This document shows, in pieces, positions 16,658 to 24,050 of a stretch of DNA of 64,000 nt (its first letter is position 1; the number at the start of each line of letters is the position of its first letter). The position numbers were made by a program, and so were the translations under genes. Below the pieces are notes generated by a model. It was not told the origin of the DNA. It did no database searches and saw only the letters and a program-made list of their open reading frames with translations. Origin of the DNA: Streptomyces ambofaciens ATCC 23877 (GTDB taxonomy: Bacteria; Actinomycetota; Actinomycetes; Streptomycetales; Streptomycetaceae); assembly GCF_001267885.1 (NCBI RefSeq), contig NZ_CP012382.1, forward strand, positions 558,001 to 622,000, in the 5' to 3' direction.

Positions 16658-17548
16658 TCAGCCGATCGCCGACCGTTCGGTGCCCGGGTCGGCTTCCTGG
16701 GTGGCGGCCCAGGTGGCGAGGAGGCGCAGCCCTTCTTCGGAGGGGGAGCCGGGCTCGGCGGTATAGATGGTGAGGGTGAGTCCGGGGGCGGCGGCCATGT
16801 CCAGGCCCTCGAAGGCGAGGGAGAGGTCGCCGACGGCGTGGTGGTGGAAGTGCTTGGTGCCGGTGCCGTGGTGGCGGATGTTGTGCGCACTCCACCGGGT
16901 ACGGAATTCGTCACTGCGGGTGCACAGCTCGCCGACCAGGTCGTGCAGGCCCTTGTCGTGCGGGTTGCGGCCGGCTTCGGCGCGCACGATGGCGACGGTG
17001 ATGTCGGCGAAGGCGTCCCAGTCGGGGTAGAAGCGGCGGGCGGCGGGGTCGAGGAAGGTGAAGCGGGCCAGGTTCTGCTGGTTGCCGGGCGTGGTGTAGA
17101 CGTCGGCGTAGAAGGCGCGGAAGAGCTGGTTGGCGGCGAGGATGTCCATGCGCCCGTTGCGGACGAACGCCGGTCCGGCGGTGATCGCGTCCAGGGTCCA
17201 TTGCAGGCTGCGGTGCGGCTTCCACTGCCCTTTGGTACGGCGGCGGGGGCGGGTGAGGGCGTCGGAGCCGTCGGCGACCTGGGCCAGGTTCACCAGGTGG
17301 GCGCGCTCGGCGTCATCGAGCTGGAGGGCGCGGGCGAGAGCTTCGAGGACGGACGGGGAGACCCCGGCGAGGTTGCCACGCTCCAGTTTCGAGTAGTACT
17401 CCACGCTCATGTCGGCCAGGGCCGCGACCTCGCCGCGGCGCAGGCCCGGCACACGGCGCCGGGAACCTTCGGGCAGTCCCGCCTGGCCAGGGGTGATCTT
17501 CGCGCGCCGCGAGGTGAGGAACTCGCGGACCTCCTCACGGTTGTCCAT
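16658..17548 (-). CDS. XRE-family regulator with MmyB-like ligand-binding domain
   Basis: The protein has 296 residues from ATG 17548 (MDNREEVREFLTSRRAKITP), chosen because it matches the normal start of this family; the frame is open further upstream without homology. HTH is at about 10-75 (VPGLRRGEVAALADMSVEYYSKLERG). The MmyB-like domain is at about 120-280 (NLARFTFLDPAARRFYPDWD, RTRWSAHNIRHHGTGTKHFHHHAVGDLSLAFEGLD). It is divergent from the SDR-lipoprotein-MFS-SDR cluster beginning at 17873 and probably controls it. Confidence 0.9.
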   Translation of the reverse strand: MDNREEVREFLTSRRAKITPGQAGLPEGSRRRVPGLRRGEVAALADMSVEYYSKLERGNLAGVSPSVLEALARALQLDDAERAHLVNLAQVADGSDALTRPRRRTKGQWKPHRSLQWTLDAITAGPAFVRNGRMDILAANQLFRAFYADVYTTPGNQQNLARFTFLDPAARRFYPDWDAFADITVAIVRAEAGRNPHDKGLHDLVGELCTRSDEFRTRWSAHNIRHHGTGTKHFHHHAVGDLSLAFEGLDMAAAPGLTLTIYTAEPGSPSEEGLRLLATWAATQEADPGTERSAIG

Positions 17549-17872
17549 GTCTTCGACGGTACGTCCCGCACGCGGCCATAGGGATGTACTGCCGGTGCAC
17601 CCCTTGTCAGTGCCTCGCTGCGCGCGTGAAGAGGGGGTTACCTGGAAGGTGTGGTGCTTCTCCTTCGGCCGCCAAGGCGGCTGAGGCGCAGCTCCACACC
17701 CTGCGGTACGCCGGAGCCCCGGCCACCAGCTGAGCCCGGGCCCTTGGTCCAGGGCGCCGCACAGCACCGCGGACGCATGCCCCGCCGTGAAGCCGCTCGG
17801 TGACCACACTGCTCCTTCCTCGGGCGGCCTCTACGGGGCCCGCCCGCACCCACGTTGTTGAGGAGAACTACC

Positions 17873-18556
17873 GTGACCACCTTCGCCCTCGTCGGCGCCG
17901 GCCCCGGCCTGGGGCTCGCAGCCGCCCGTCGCTTCGGCAAAGCGGGCCACAGCGTCGCCCTTCTCTCACGCAGCGCCCAGCATCAGGACCACCTGGTAGC
18001 CGACCTGGCGAGGGAGGACATCCACGCCTGCGGCTTCACCGCCGACGTCCTCGACCCCGCCTCCCTCACCGCGGCCCTGCGTGAAGCCGCGGACACGCTG
18101 GGACCCGTCGAGATCTTGCAGTTCAGCCCGGTGCCCCGCGGCGACTTCATGAAGCCGGTCCTGGACACCACCGCAGCCGACCTGGATGACCCGCTGGGCT
18201 TCTCCGTCAAAGGGCCGCTCACCTGCGTGAACACGGTCCTGCCCGGAATGCGGGAGCTGGGCCGGGGCACGCTGCTGTTCGTCAACGGCGGCAGCGCGGT
18301 ACGCCCGCACCCGGACCGGGCCGGCACCTCGATCGCGTTCGCCGCTGAGAGCGCCTACGCGGCCATGCTCCACACCGCGCTCGCCCCGGAGAACATCCAC
18401 GCCGCGCAGCTCATCGTCCCCGGCGCGATCAGCCCCGACTCCGCGACCTCCAGCCCCACGGCGCTGGCCGAGCGGCTGTACGGCCTGCACACCGACCGCA
18501 AGGGCTTCCGCCACTACGCCGAGCCCATGCCCGACCTGCTGGACGGCCCTCCGTGA
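17873..18556 (+). CDS. SDR family protein, atypical catalytic region
   Basis: The protein has 227 residues from GTG 17873, preceded by AGGAGA at 17861. The nucleotide-binding motif is VGAGPGLGLAAARRFG (TGxxxGxG-like, with G-A-G-P). The canonical YxxxK is not obvious; AESAYAAMLHTAL stands in its place, so the usual proton-relay lysine seems missing. The product could be an unusual reductase or a non-catalytic SDR. It is the first gene of a four-gene rightward cluster; its stop overlaps the next start (GTGA). Confidence 0.8.
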   Translation: MTTFALVGAGPGLGLAAARRFGKAGHSVALLSRSAQHQDHLVADLAREDIHACGFTADVLDPASLTAALREAADTLGPVEILQFSPVPRGDFMKPVLDTTAADLDDPLGFSVKGPLTCVNTVLPGMRELGRGTLLFVNGGSAVRPHPDRAGTSIAFAAESAYAAMLHTALAPENIHAAQLIVPGAISPDSATSSPTALAERLYGLHTDRKGFRHYAEPMPDLLDGPP

Positions 18557-19092
18557 CCTTCATCCTTCGCCGGGCCCTGACCGCCACCGCCATCACCGGC
18601 GTACTGCTGGTGACCGCGACCGCCTGCTCCGACGACTCGCCCGTCGAGCAGGCGCCGGCCACCGGCTCCGCGTCATCGTCCGTGACCGGGCAGCCGCAGA
18701 CTTCGGTGTCAGCAAGCGCGTCCGTCTCAGACAGGAGAACTCCGATGGACATCCGCGTCACCATCGACGGCCGGCCCGTCGACGCGACTTTGAACGACAG
18801 CCCCGCCGCCCGTGACCTCGCCTCCCTGCTCCCACTCACCCTGGACCTGGAGGACTTCCATGGGACCGAGCGGATCGCCGACCCGCCCAGGAAGCTGACC
18901 ACCGAAGACGCCCCCGAACCGGCCGCGGCAAAGGTCGGAGACATCGCCTACTTCGCGCCCTGGGGCAACCTCGCCTTCTTCTACAAGAACGGCCCCTCCG
19001 CCTCCTCCGACCTGCTGATCCTCGGGCACATCGACGCCGACGCCGACCAGCTGTCCGGGGCCGACCGCATCACCCTTGAGGCCACCTCCTGA
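18553..19092 (+). CDS. Cyclophilin-like fold lipoprotein
   Basis: The protein has 179 residues from GTG 18553, overlapping the SDR stop by 4 nt. The N-terminus is a lipoprotein signal peptide with lipobox LVTATAC (Cys about residue 25), followed by a Ser/Ala/Thr linker. The folded part starts near residue 65 (MDIRVTIDGRPVDATL) and contains SPAARDLASLLPLTLDLEDFHGTE and GDIAYFAPWGNLAFFYKN, characteristic of small cyclophilin-like proteins. Its role is unknown. An internal start at 18745 with its own ribosome site could give a cytosolic form lacking the lipoprotein leader. Confidence 0.82.
   Translation: MTFILRRALTATAITGVLLVTATACSDDSPVEQAPATGSASSSVTGQPQTSVSASASVSDRRTPMDIRVTIDGRPVDATLNDSPAARDLASLLPLTLDLEDFHGTERIADPPRKLTTEDAPEPAAAKVGDIAYFAPWGNLAFFYKNGPSASSDLLILGHIDADADQLSGADRITLEATS
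18733..18747 (+). promoter_or_regulatory. Internal ribosome binding site and start codon
   Basis: AGGAGA at 18733-18738 lies 6 nt before ATG 18745, in frame with the lipoprotein gene and exactly at the start of its folded domain (MDIRVTIDG). Translation from here would give a 115-residue cytosolic cyclophilin-like protein. Confidence 0.5.
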
Positions 19093-19133
19093 CCTCGTCC
19101 ACCCCGCCTCCTCGTACGGGAAGAAGTTTTCGC

Positions 19134-20393
19134 ATGTCCTCCGCCACCGGGTCCGCCCGCGGCAAGCTGCCCTTCGTCGTCTGGGTGCTCGCCGCCGGCA
19201 CGTTCCTGATGGGCACCACCGAGTTCGTCATCGCCGGACTGCTGCCCGAGATGGCCGCCGACCTGAACGTGAGCCTGTCGCACGCCGGTCTGCTGATCAC
19301 CGCATTCGCCGTCGGAATGATCGTCGGCGGGCCGACGATGGCCATGGCCACCCTGCGCCTGCCCCAGCGCCACACCCTCGTCGGCGCCCTCGCCGTCTTC
19401 GCACTCGGGCACACCGTGGCCGCCCTGAGTACCTCCTTCACCGTCGTGCTGACCGCCCGGGTCGTGACCGCTCTGGCCACCGGAGCGTTCTGGGCGGTCG
19501 GCTTCGTCATCGCCACCACCGCCGCCGGGCCCGCACATGCCACGCGGGCGGTCGGCGTCATGATGGGCGGCCTCACGCTGGCGAATGTCGTCGGCGTGCC
19601 GATCGGCTCGTTCGTGGGTCAGTACACCGGCTGGCGCGGCCCGTTCTGGGCGCTGGCCGTTCTCGCCGCGCTGGCCGCCGCGTTCGTCGGCCGGTTCATC
19701 CCTCGTACCGGACTGCGGGCCGAGGTGTCGGTGCGGGCCGAGGTCCGGGCCCTGGGACAGGGGCGGCTGTGGCTGGCGCTCGGCGCGGCCGTGCTGATCA
19801 TGGGCGGTGTCCTGGCGACGTACACGTACATCACGCCGCTGCTGACCGACCGGGCGGGCATCCCGGCGGGTGCTGTGCCGCTGGTGCTGATCGCCTTCGG
19901 TGTGGGTGCGCTGGGCGGCACCGCCATCGGGGGCCGTCTCGGGGACCGCCGCCCGATGGTGACGACGATCACCGCGTCGGCGGCCACCGCCCTCATCCTG
20001 CTGGCCCTGATCCCGGCCTCCAGCAGTCCGGTGGCCGCCGTGGTTCTGGTCTTCGGCATGGCCCTGGCCGGGTTCACCGTCAACCCGGTCGTCACCTCCC
20101 TGGCCGTCCGCTTCGCCGGGGATGCTCCCACCCTCACCTCGGCGCTGACCACCTCCGGCTACAACACCGGCATTGCCGCCGGTTCCCTTGTCGCGGGCCG
20201 GGCCCTGGACTCCTCGCTCGGTCTGTCCGGTCCGGCCCTGGTCGGTGCGGTCTTCGCCGCGCTCACCCTGCTGCCCCTGATCGCCCTCGCGCTGCGCGGC
20301 ACCGCCGGCCCCGCGCGGATCGTCGCCCACCACATCACCGACACCGACGAACCTCGGCAGACAGCTGAAGCCGCCACGACGACCGCACGCTGA
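19134..20393 (+). CDS. MFS transporter, DHA1 (Cmx/AraJ-like) drug exporter
   Basis: The protein has 419 residues from ATG 19134. The N-terminal helix contains GTTEFVIAGLLPEMAADL, the signature of DHA1 exporters of the Cmx/CmrA/AraJ type. Twelve membrane segments can be counted, with a central loop around 195-215 (RFIPRTGLRAEVSVRAEV). The cytoplasmic GGRLGDRRP motif marks the second half. It probably exports a hydrophobic drug or metabolite by proton antiport. It is encoded with two SDRs and a cyclophilin-like lipoprotein, under the divergent MmyB-type regulator. Confidence 0.9.
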   Translation: MSSATGSARGKLPFVVWVLAAGTFLMGTTEFVIAGLLPEMAADLNVSLSHAGLLITAFAVGMIVGGPTMAMATLRLPQRHTLVGALAVFALGHTVAALSTSFTVVLTARVVTALATGAFWAVGFVIATTAAGPAHATRAVGVMMGGLTLANVVGVPIGSFVGQYTGWRGPFWALAVLAALAAAFVGRFIPRTGLRAEVSVRAEVRALGQGRLWLALGAAVLIMGGVLATYTYITPLLTDRAGIPAGAVPLVLIAFGVGALGGTAIGGRLGDRRPMVTTITASAATALILLALIPASSSPVAAVVLVFGMALAGFTVNPVVTSLAVRFAGDAPTLTSALTTSGYNTGIAAGSLVAGRALDSSLGLSGPALVGAVFAALTLLPLIALALRGTAGPARIVAHHITDTDEPRQTAEAATTTAR

Positions 20394-20430
20394 ACTCCAC
20401 GCCTGTACGCCTTCGTTGGGAGCAACCGCC

Positions 20431-21198
20431 ATGAACCCCACCTACGACTTCACCGGACAGGTCGCCTTCGTCACCGGCGCCTCCTCTGGCATGGGCCTGG
20501 CCACCGCCCGCGCCTTCGCCGCCTCGGGAGCCGCCGTCGCCCTCGCCGACATTGATGAGGACGCCGTGAACGCCGCCGCCGAGCGGCTCGCGGACGACGG
20601 CCATCAGGTCCTCGCGCTGGTCTGTGACGTCACCGACGAGGACCAGGTCGCCGCCGCCGTTGACCGCACGGTCGAAGCCTTCGGCCGGCTCGACATGGCC
20701 TACAACAACGCCGGGATCATGCCCCCGCCCACCGACGCCGCAGACGAGAGCGCCGAGCAGTTCGACCGCGTCCAGGGCATCAACCTGCGGGGCATCTGGG
20801 CGAGCGTGAAGCACGAACTGCGCCACATGCGGGAGCAGGGCAGCGGCGCGATCGTCAACTGCTCCTCCCTCGGTGGCCTGGTCGGCAACCCCGGCCGCGC
20901 TGCCTACCACGCGACCAAGCACGGCGTGATCGGCCTGACCAAGAGCGCCGCCCTCGAATACGGCTCCCGCGGCGTCCGGATCAACGCCGTATGCCCCGGC
21001 ACGATCAGCACCCCGATGGTCGACGCCATGGTCGACGGCGGAGAACTCGACCTCAGCCGGGCCGAAGCCGGCCAGGCCATCGACCGGCTCGGCACCGCCG
21101 ACGAGATCGCCCAGGCCGTGCTGTGGCTCTGCAGCGACGGCGCCGGCTACGTCACCGGCATCGCCCTGCCCGTCGACGGCGGCTACACCGCCCAGTAA
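20431..21198 (+). CDS. SDR family oxidoreductase
   Basis: The protein has 255 residues from ATG 20431. It has all classical SDR features: TGASSGMG (about 15-22), NNAGIM (near 91), catalytic Ser in NCSSLGG, and YHATKHGVIGL (Tyr/Lys near 158-162), then NAVCPGTISTPMV. The C-terminus ends in the typical GIALPVDGGYTAQ. It is a cytosolic NAD(P)-dependent dehydrogenase/reductase of unknown substrate. It is the last gene of the cluster from 17873; a hairpin follows at 21260. Confidence 0.92.
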   Translation: MNPTYDFTGQVAFVTGASSGMGLATARAFAASGAAVALADIDEDAVNAAAERLADDGHQVLALVCDVTDEDQVAAAVDRTVEAFGRLDMAYNNAGIMPPPTDAADESAEQFDRVQGINLRGIWASVKHELRHMREQGSGAIVNCSSLGGLVGNPGRAAYHATKHGVIGLTKSAALEYGSRGVRINAVCPGTISTPMVDAMVDGGELDLSRAEAGQAIDRLGTADEIAQAVLWLCSDGAGYVTGIALPVDGGYTAQ

Positions 21199-21259
21199 CC
21201 ACTCGGGCCGCGTACGACACGACGCCCGCGCCGCTCTCCGACGAACCCGACCCTCGTAA

Positions 21260-21280
21260 GCCTCCTGGCCACCAGGAGGC
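21260..21280 (+). terminator. Terminator after the SDR/MFS cluster
   Basis: GCCTCCTGG (21260-21268) pairs perfectly with CCAGGAGGC (21272-21280) around a 3-nt loop, 61 bp after the stop of the last SDR gene. Confidence 0.6.
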
Positions 21281-21403
21281 CATCGGGCCATGCCCTCCCC
21301 CGCGGCGCCACCGCTGCGCTGTTGACCCTGTCCACGACGCGAAGGTCTCCCCTATCCTGTTGACACGATTGCTGAAGCTTGGGCACGTGTCATCGAGGTC
21401 CGA

Positions 21404-21444
21404 GTGAGTACCCCACCCCTACTCCTGTGAGTACGTGCACTCAC
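21404..21444. promoter_or_regulatory. Cluster of GTGAGTAC inverted repeats
   Basis: GTGAGTAC occurs at 21404-21411 and 21427-21434. The second copy forms GTGAGT-N6-ACTCAC (21427-21444) and TACTC-N4-GAGTA (21420-21433). The cluster lies 34-74 bp upstream of the lipoprotein start at 21478, where a promoter operator would sit. The binding protein is not known. Confidence 0.45.
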
Positions 21445-21477
21445 GTAGAGGCGGCGGCTTGATCGAAGACTTGGCAC

Positions 21478-22110
21478 ATGAGAACCCTTGTCTCGACGAG
21501 CCCGGTCGCCCGCTCCCCGCGCCGCCTGCGGCTCACGCTCGCGGTAGCAGCTCTCACCACTTTGGCGCTCACCGCCTGCGGCACGGAGAAGACAGACGCC
21601 GACGGACCGCAGAGCAAGCACGTTGACACCGCCGGGGCCCGGCCCAACGCGGCCTTCACGGAGATGCTGAGTCAGGTCGCGCAGTCGTGTCCCCCGAGCG
21701 CTGCGCCAGAGGCGCCGCCGATCGGTCCGGCGGAGACGTTGTCGCCCGGTTCGGTGGAGACACCGCCGAGCGAGGCGATCGAGCCGATCGCCCCCACGGC
21801 GGGGCCGGAAGTGGAGCTGAACGCTCGCGACTGGTGCGCGGGCGTTCGCCATGAACAGCGCATCGCCCAGGAGCTGTGGGATCTGGCGGACCCCACCCCC
21901 GCCAAGGTCAGGGCGATCCTGAACGATCTCGGCTACATCGACGAGCGCATCCACGACCTGGAGCAGTCCGGTACGACCACACGGTTCTTCGTCGACCTGC
22001 GCGACCGCGGCGGACGACTCTGCTTGGACGGCTCGGCGGCCGGCGAACAGACCGTCGTCGAAATGTGCGTAGCCCCCGCGAGCGGCCCGTTCACGCCTGA
22101 AGAACGGTAA
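21478..22110 (+). CDS. Hypothetical lipoprotein
   Basis: The protein has 210 residues from ATG 21478. A long basic N-terminus precedes a hydrophobic segment and lipobox LALTAC (Cys about residue 34). A Pro/Glu-rich linker (about 75-105) leads to a C-terminal domain with three cysteines (DWCAG, GRLCLDG, VVEMCVA), two of which may pair outside the cell. I do not recognise the family. Upstream inverted repeats at 21404-21444 suggest regulation. Confidence 0.7.
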   Translation: MRTLVSTSPVARSPRRLRLTLAVAALTTLALTACGTEKTDADGPQSKHVDTAGARPNAAFTEMLSQVAQSCPPSAAPEAPPIGPAETLSPGSVETPPSEAIEPIAPTAGPEVELNARDWCAGVRHEQRIAQELWDLADPTPAKVRAILNDLGYIDERIHDLEQSGTTTRFFVDLRDRGGRLCLDGSAAGEQTVVEMCVAPASGPFTPEER

Positions 22111-22199
22111 CCACCAGCTCGCGCCCAACAGCCTCGCCACGGGCCGCTCGCGTGCAGGGCGGTGGACACTCCCGGCTGCGCGGGGGCTTCCGGCACTCA

Positions 22200-22283
22200 T
22201 TGTGCAGGCGGCTGCACAACGATGATGGAGGTCCTGCACAGTCGGCGTGCGCGGCGACTGTGCACAGGCGGATGCACAGTCGC
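22200..22283. terminator. Two TGTGCA-based hairpins between convergent genes
   Basis: TTGTGCAG (22200-22207) pairs with CTGCACAA (22212-22219). GCGACTGTGCA (22254-22264) pairs perfectly with TGCACAGTCGC (22273-22283). A further CTGCACAGTCGG half-site lies between them at about 22233. They lie between the stops at 22110 (+) and 22287 (-), so a bidirectional terminator is the simplest role. Confidence 0.55.
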
Positions 22284-22286
22284 CCC

Positions 22287-23216
22287 TCAGGCGACACTCC
22301 AGTCCGGTGCCCACACGTCGTGCGGGGGCCTCGGGCCTGCGGTGCGCAGATGGTCGCGTAGCGCGGTCAGCACGGGGTGTTGGTCTCCGCTGCGAAACAG
22401 CAATGCGTGCGGGTAGACCGGGGTCGGGTCGTGCAACGGGATGCGCCGTAGGTCGTGGGCCTGGGGCCACAGGTACCGGTCTCCGCTGCCGACGAGGGTG
22501 GCCAGCGAGGCCGAGTCGGCCAGCGCGTCCATCAGGGCCTCGTCACCGAAGTTGGGGCCGAGCGCGTCGATGCTCAGGCCGAAGGCCTTGGACAGCGCCT
22601 GGTAGAACGCCGCCCACTCCGTGTCGGACCTGATCCCGGGGATCCAGATGCGGTGGCCGGCCAGGGCCGCGGGACTGACCCAGGGCGCGTCAGCCAGTGG
22701 GTGGCCGGGTCCCACCAGGAGCTCCAGGGGTGCGTCCAGGAGTCGTTCGGCGATGATGCCCGCCGGGACCTGGTCGGCCGGCAGGGCGCGGAAGGACGCG
22801 TCGACGGTCCCTTCGAGCACCGCCTGGGCGGCCTGGGCGGCGTTCTCCGCGCTCAGCGTGACCGCGTCCAGGTCCGTCTCGGGGTGGGAGCGGTAGAACC
22901 GGTAGACAGCCTGGGCCGGGGCGATACGCCGATTGAGGACATCGACGCGCAAGGGACGGCTTCCGGGTCGTACGGCCTGTTCGGCCTGCTCGATGGCCGC
23001 CAGGACTTTCTTGGCGTGCGGCAGGAAAACCTGCCCGTCCAGGCTCAGTCGGGAGCCTCGGGAGGTCCGCACCAAGAGCGTGACCTCGATGTGCCTCTCC
23101 AGGGCCGCGATCCGCTTGGAGACCGCCTGTTGGCTGATCCCCAGCTGGTCGGCAGCAGCCTGGAACTGGCCGGTCTCGGCGACTGCCACGAATGTCCGTA
23201 GCGCTTCAGCATCCAC
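22287..23216 (-). CDS. LysR family transcriptional regulator
   Basis: The protein has 309 residues from ATG 23216. The winged HTH is at about 1-60 (LRTFVAVAETGQFQAAADQLGISQQAVSKRIAALERHI). The effector domain (about 90-290) has two alpha/beta lobes (PLRVDVLNRRIAPAQAVYRF; ASLATLVGSGDRYLWPQ). It is divergent from the acetyltransferase gene at 23306, with about 90 bp between starts, the classical layout in which a LysR protein controls its neighbour and itself. Confidence 0.92.
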   Translation of the reverse strand: MDAEALRTFVAVAETGQFQAAADQLGISQQAVSKRIAALERHIEVTLLVRTSRGSRLSLDGQVFLPHAKKVLAAIEQAEQAVRPGSRPLRVDVLNRRIAPAQAVYRFYRSHPETDLDAVTLSAENAAQAAQAVLEGTVDASFRALPADQVPAGIIAERLLDAPLELLVGPGHPLADAPWVSPAALAGHRIWIPGIRSDTEWAAFYQALSKAFGLSIDALGPNFGDEALMDALADSASLATLVGSGDRYLWPQAHDLRRIPLHDPTPVYPHALLFRSGDQHPVLTALRDHLRTAGPRPPHDVWAPDWSVA

Positions 23217-23305
23217 ACTTCTACCCTACTTCTACAACTGATGGTTGTGTCTGGCGTGGTGCGGGTTGTTTGATCGATTGTTCTGCGCGGTGGTGGGATA
23301 GGCGC

Positions 23306-23857
23306 ATGTCTACTCGCACAGAGCAGGTCATGTACGTCCGGACCCCTGAGTTCACGCGTCATGCGGAGCGGATCGTGGAGGTGACCGATGCGACGTCTCG
23401 GCTGAACGTGTTGCCCTTCAGCGACAGCGAAGGGCGCGCGGAACTACTTTCTGTTGTGTTCGGCGGTCCGCTGCCGGAGTCGGTGGTGATCTACCCGCCG
23501 TTCTTCACCGAGTACGGGCTCAACACGACGTTCGGGGAGAACGTCTTCGTCAACCAGGGATGCACCTTCATGGACAAGGGAGGCATCCGTATCGGCGACG
23601 GCGTCATGATCGCCCCAAGGGTCAGCCTCATCACCGGGGGCCACCCCCTGCGCCTGGCCGAGCGCCGCGAGTACCTCTCGTTCGCCCCGATTGTCATCGA
23701 GGACGACGTCTGGATCGGGACGGCTGCCGTGATCACGCAAGGGGTGACCATCGGCGCCGGTGCGGTGGTCGCTGCCGGTGCGGTGGTCACACGTGATGTT
23801 CCTGCCGGCACCGTGGTCGCGGGAGTGCCAGCCCGGGTGATCAAGACGATCGACTGA
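23306..23857 (+). CDS. Hexapeptide-repeat sugar O-acetyltransferase (Maa/NodL-like)
   Basis: The protein has 183 residues from ATG 23306. The N-terminal helical part (TPEFTRHAERIVEVTDATSRLN) precedes the left-handed beta-helix with hexapeptide repeats (VFVNQGCTFMDKGGIRIGDG, APRVSLITGGHPL, IGAGAVVAAGAVVTRDVP). The GGHPL segment holds the catalytic histidine of maltose/galactoside acetyltransferases. It is expected to transfer acetyl from acetyl-CoA to a sugar hydroxyl in the cytosol. Probably regulated by the divergent LysR gene. Confidence 0.88.
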   Translation: MSTRTEQVMYVRTPEFTRHAERIVEVTDATSRLNVLPFSDSEGRAELLSVVFGGPLPESVVIYPPFFTEYGLNTTFGENVFVNQGCTFMDKGGIRIGDGVMIAPRVSLITGGHPLRLAERREYLSFAPIVIEDDVWIGTAAVITQGVTIGAGAVVAAGAVVTRDVPAGTVVAGVPARVIKTID

Positions 23858-23909
23858 ACCCGACCGGGGCTGCCAACGGGGTGCGCAGCGCCTCTGCGGT
23901 CTGGTCCTG

Positions 23910-23996
23910 ATGCCTCGTCACACCCCGCTGACCGACCGGCAGTGGGACCGCATCCGACTTCTGCTGTCCTCCAGTACCGTCGGACGTCCCTCCGGG
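23910..23996 (+). pseudogene. IS5-family transposase remnant (N-terminus)
   Basis: MPRHTPLTDRQWDRIRLLLSS followed by STVGRPSG matches the first 25-30 residues of IS5-family transposases (LTDxQWxRIxPLLP). The similarity ends near 23996 where the frame runs on as unrelated sequence into the end of the P450 gene. A scar of an old IS between the acetyltransferase and P450 genes. Confidence 0.6.
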
Positions 23997-24050
23997 GCGC
24001 TCTGCTTCTGCACGCGAGAGGGGACGACCTATCCGCTCACGGTTGGTGGA

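Noticed and set aside
18981..20441. 486-codon open frame on the minus strand
   Set aside because: Antisense of the MFS transporter gene, with a low-complexity Gly/Gln/Asp product.
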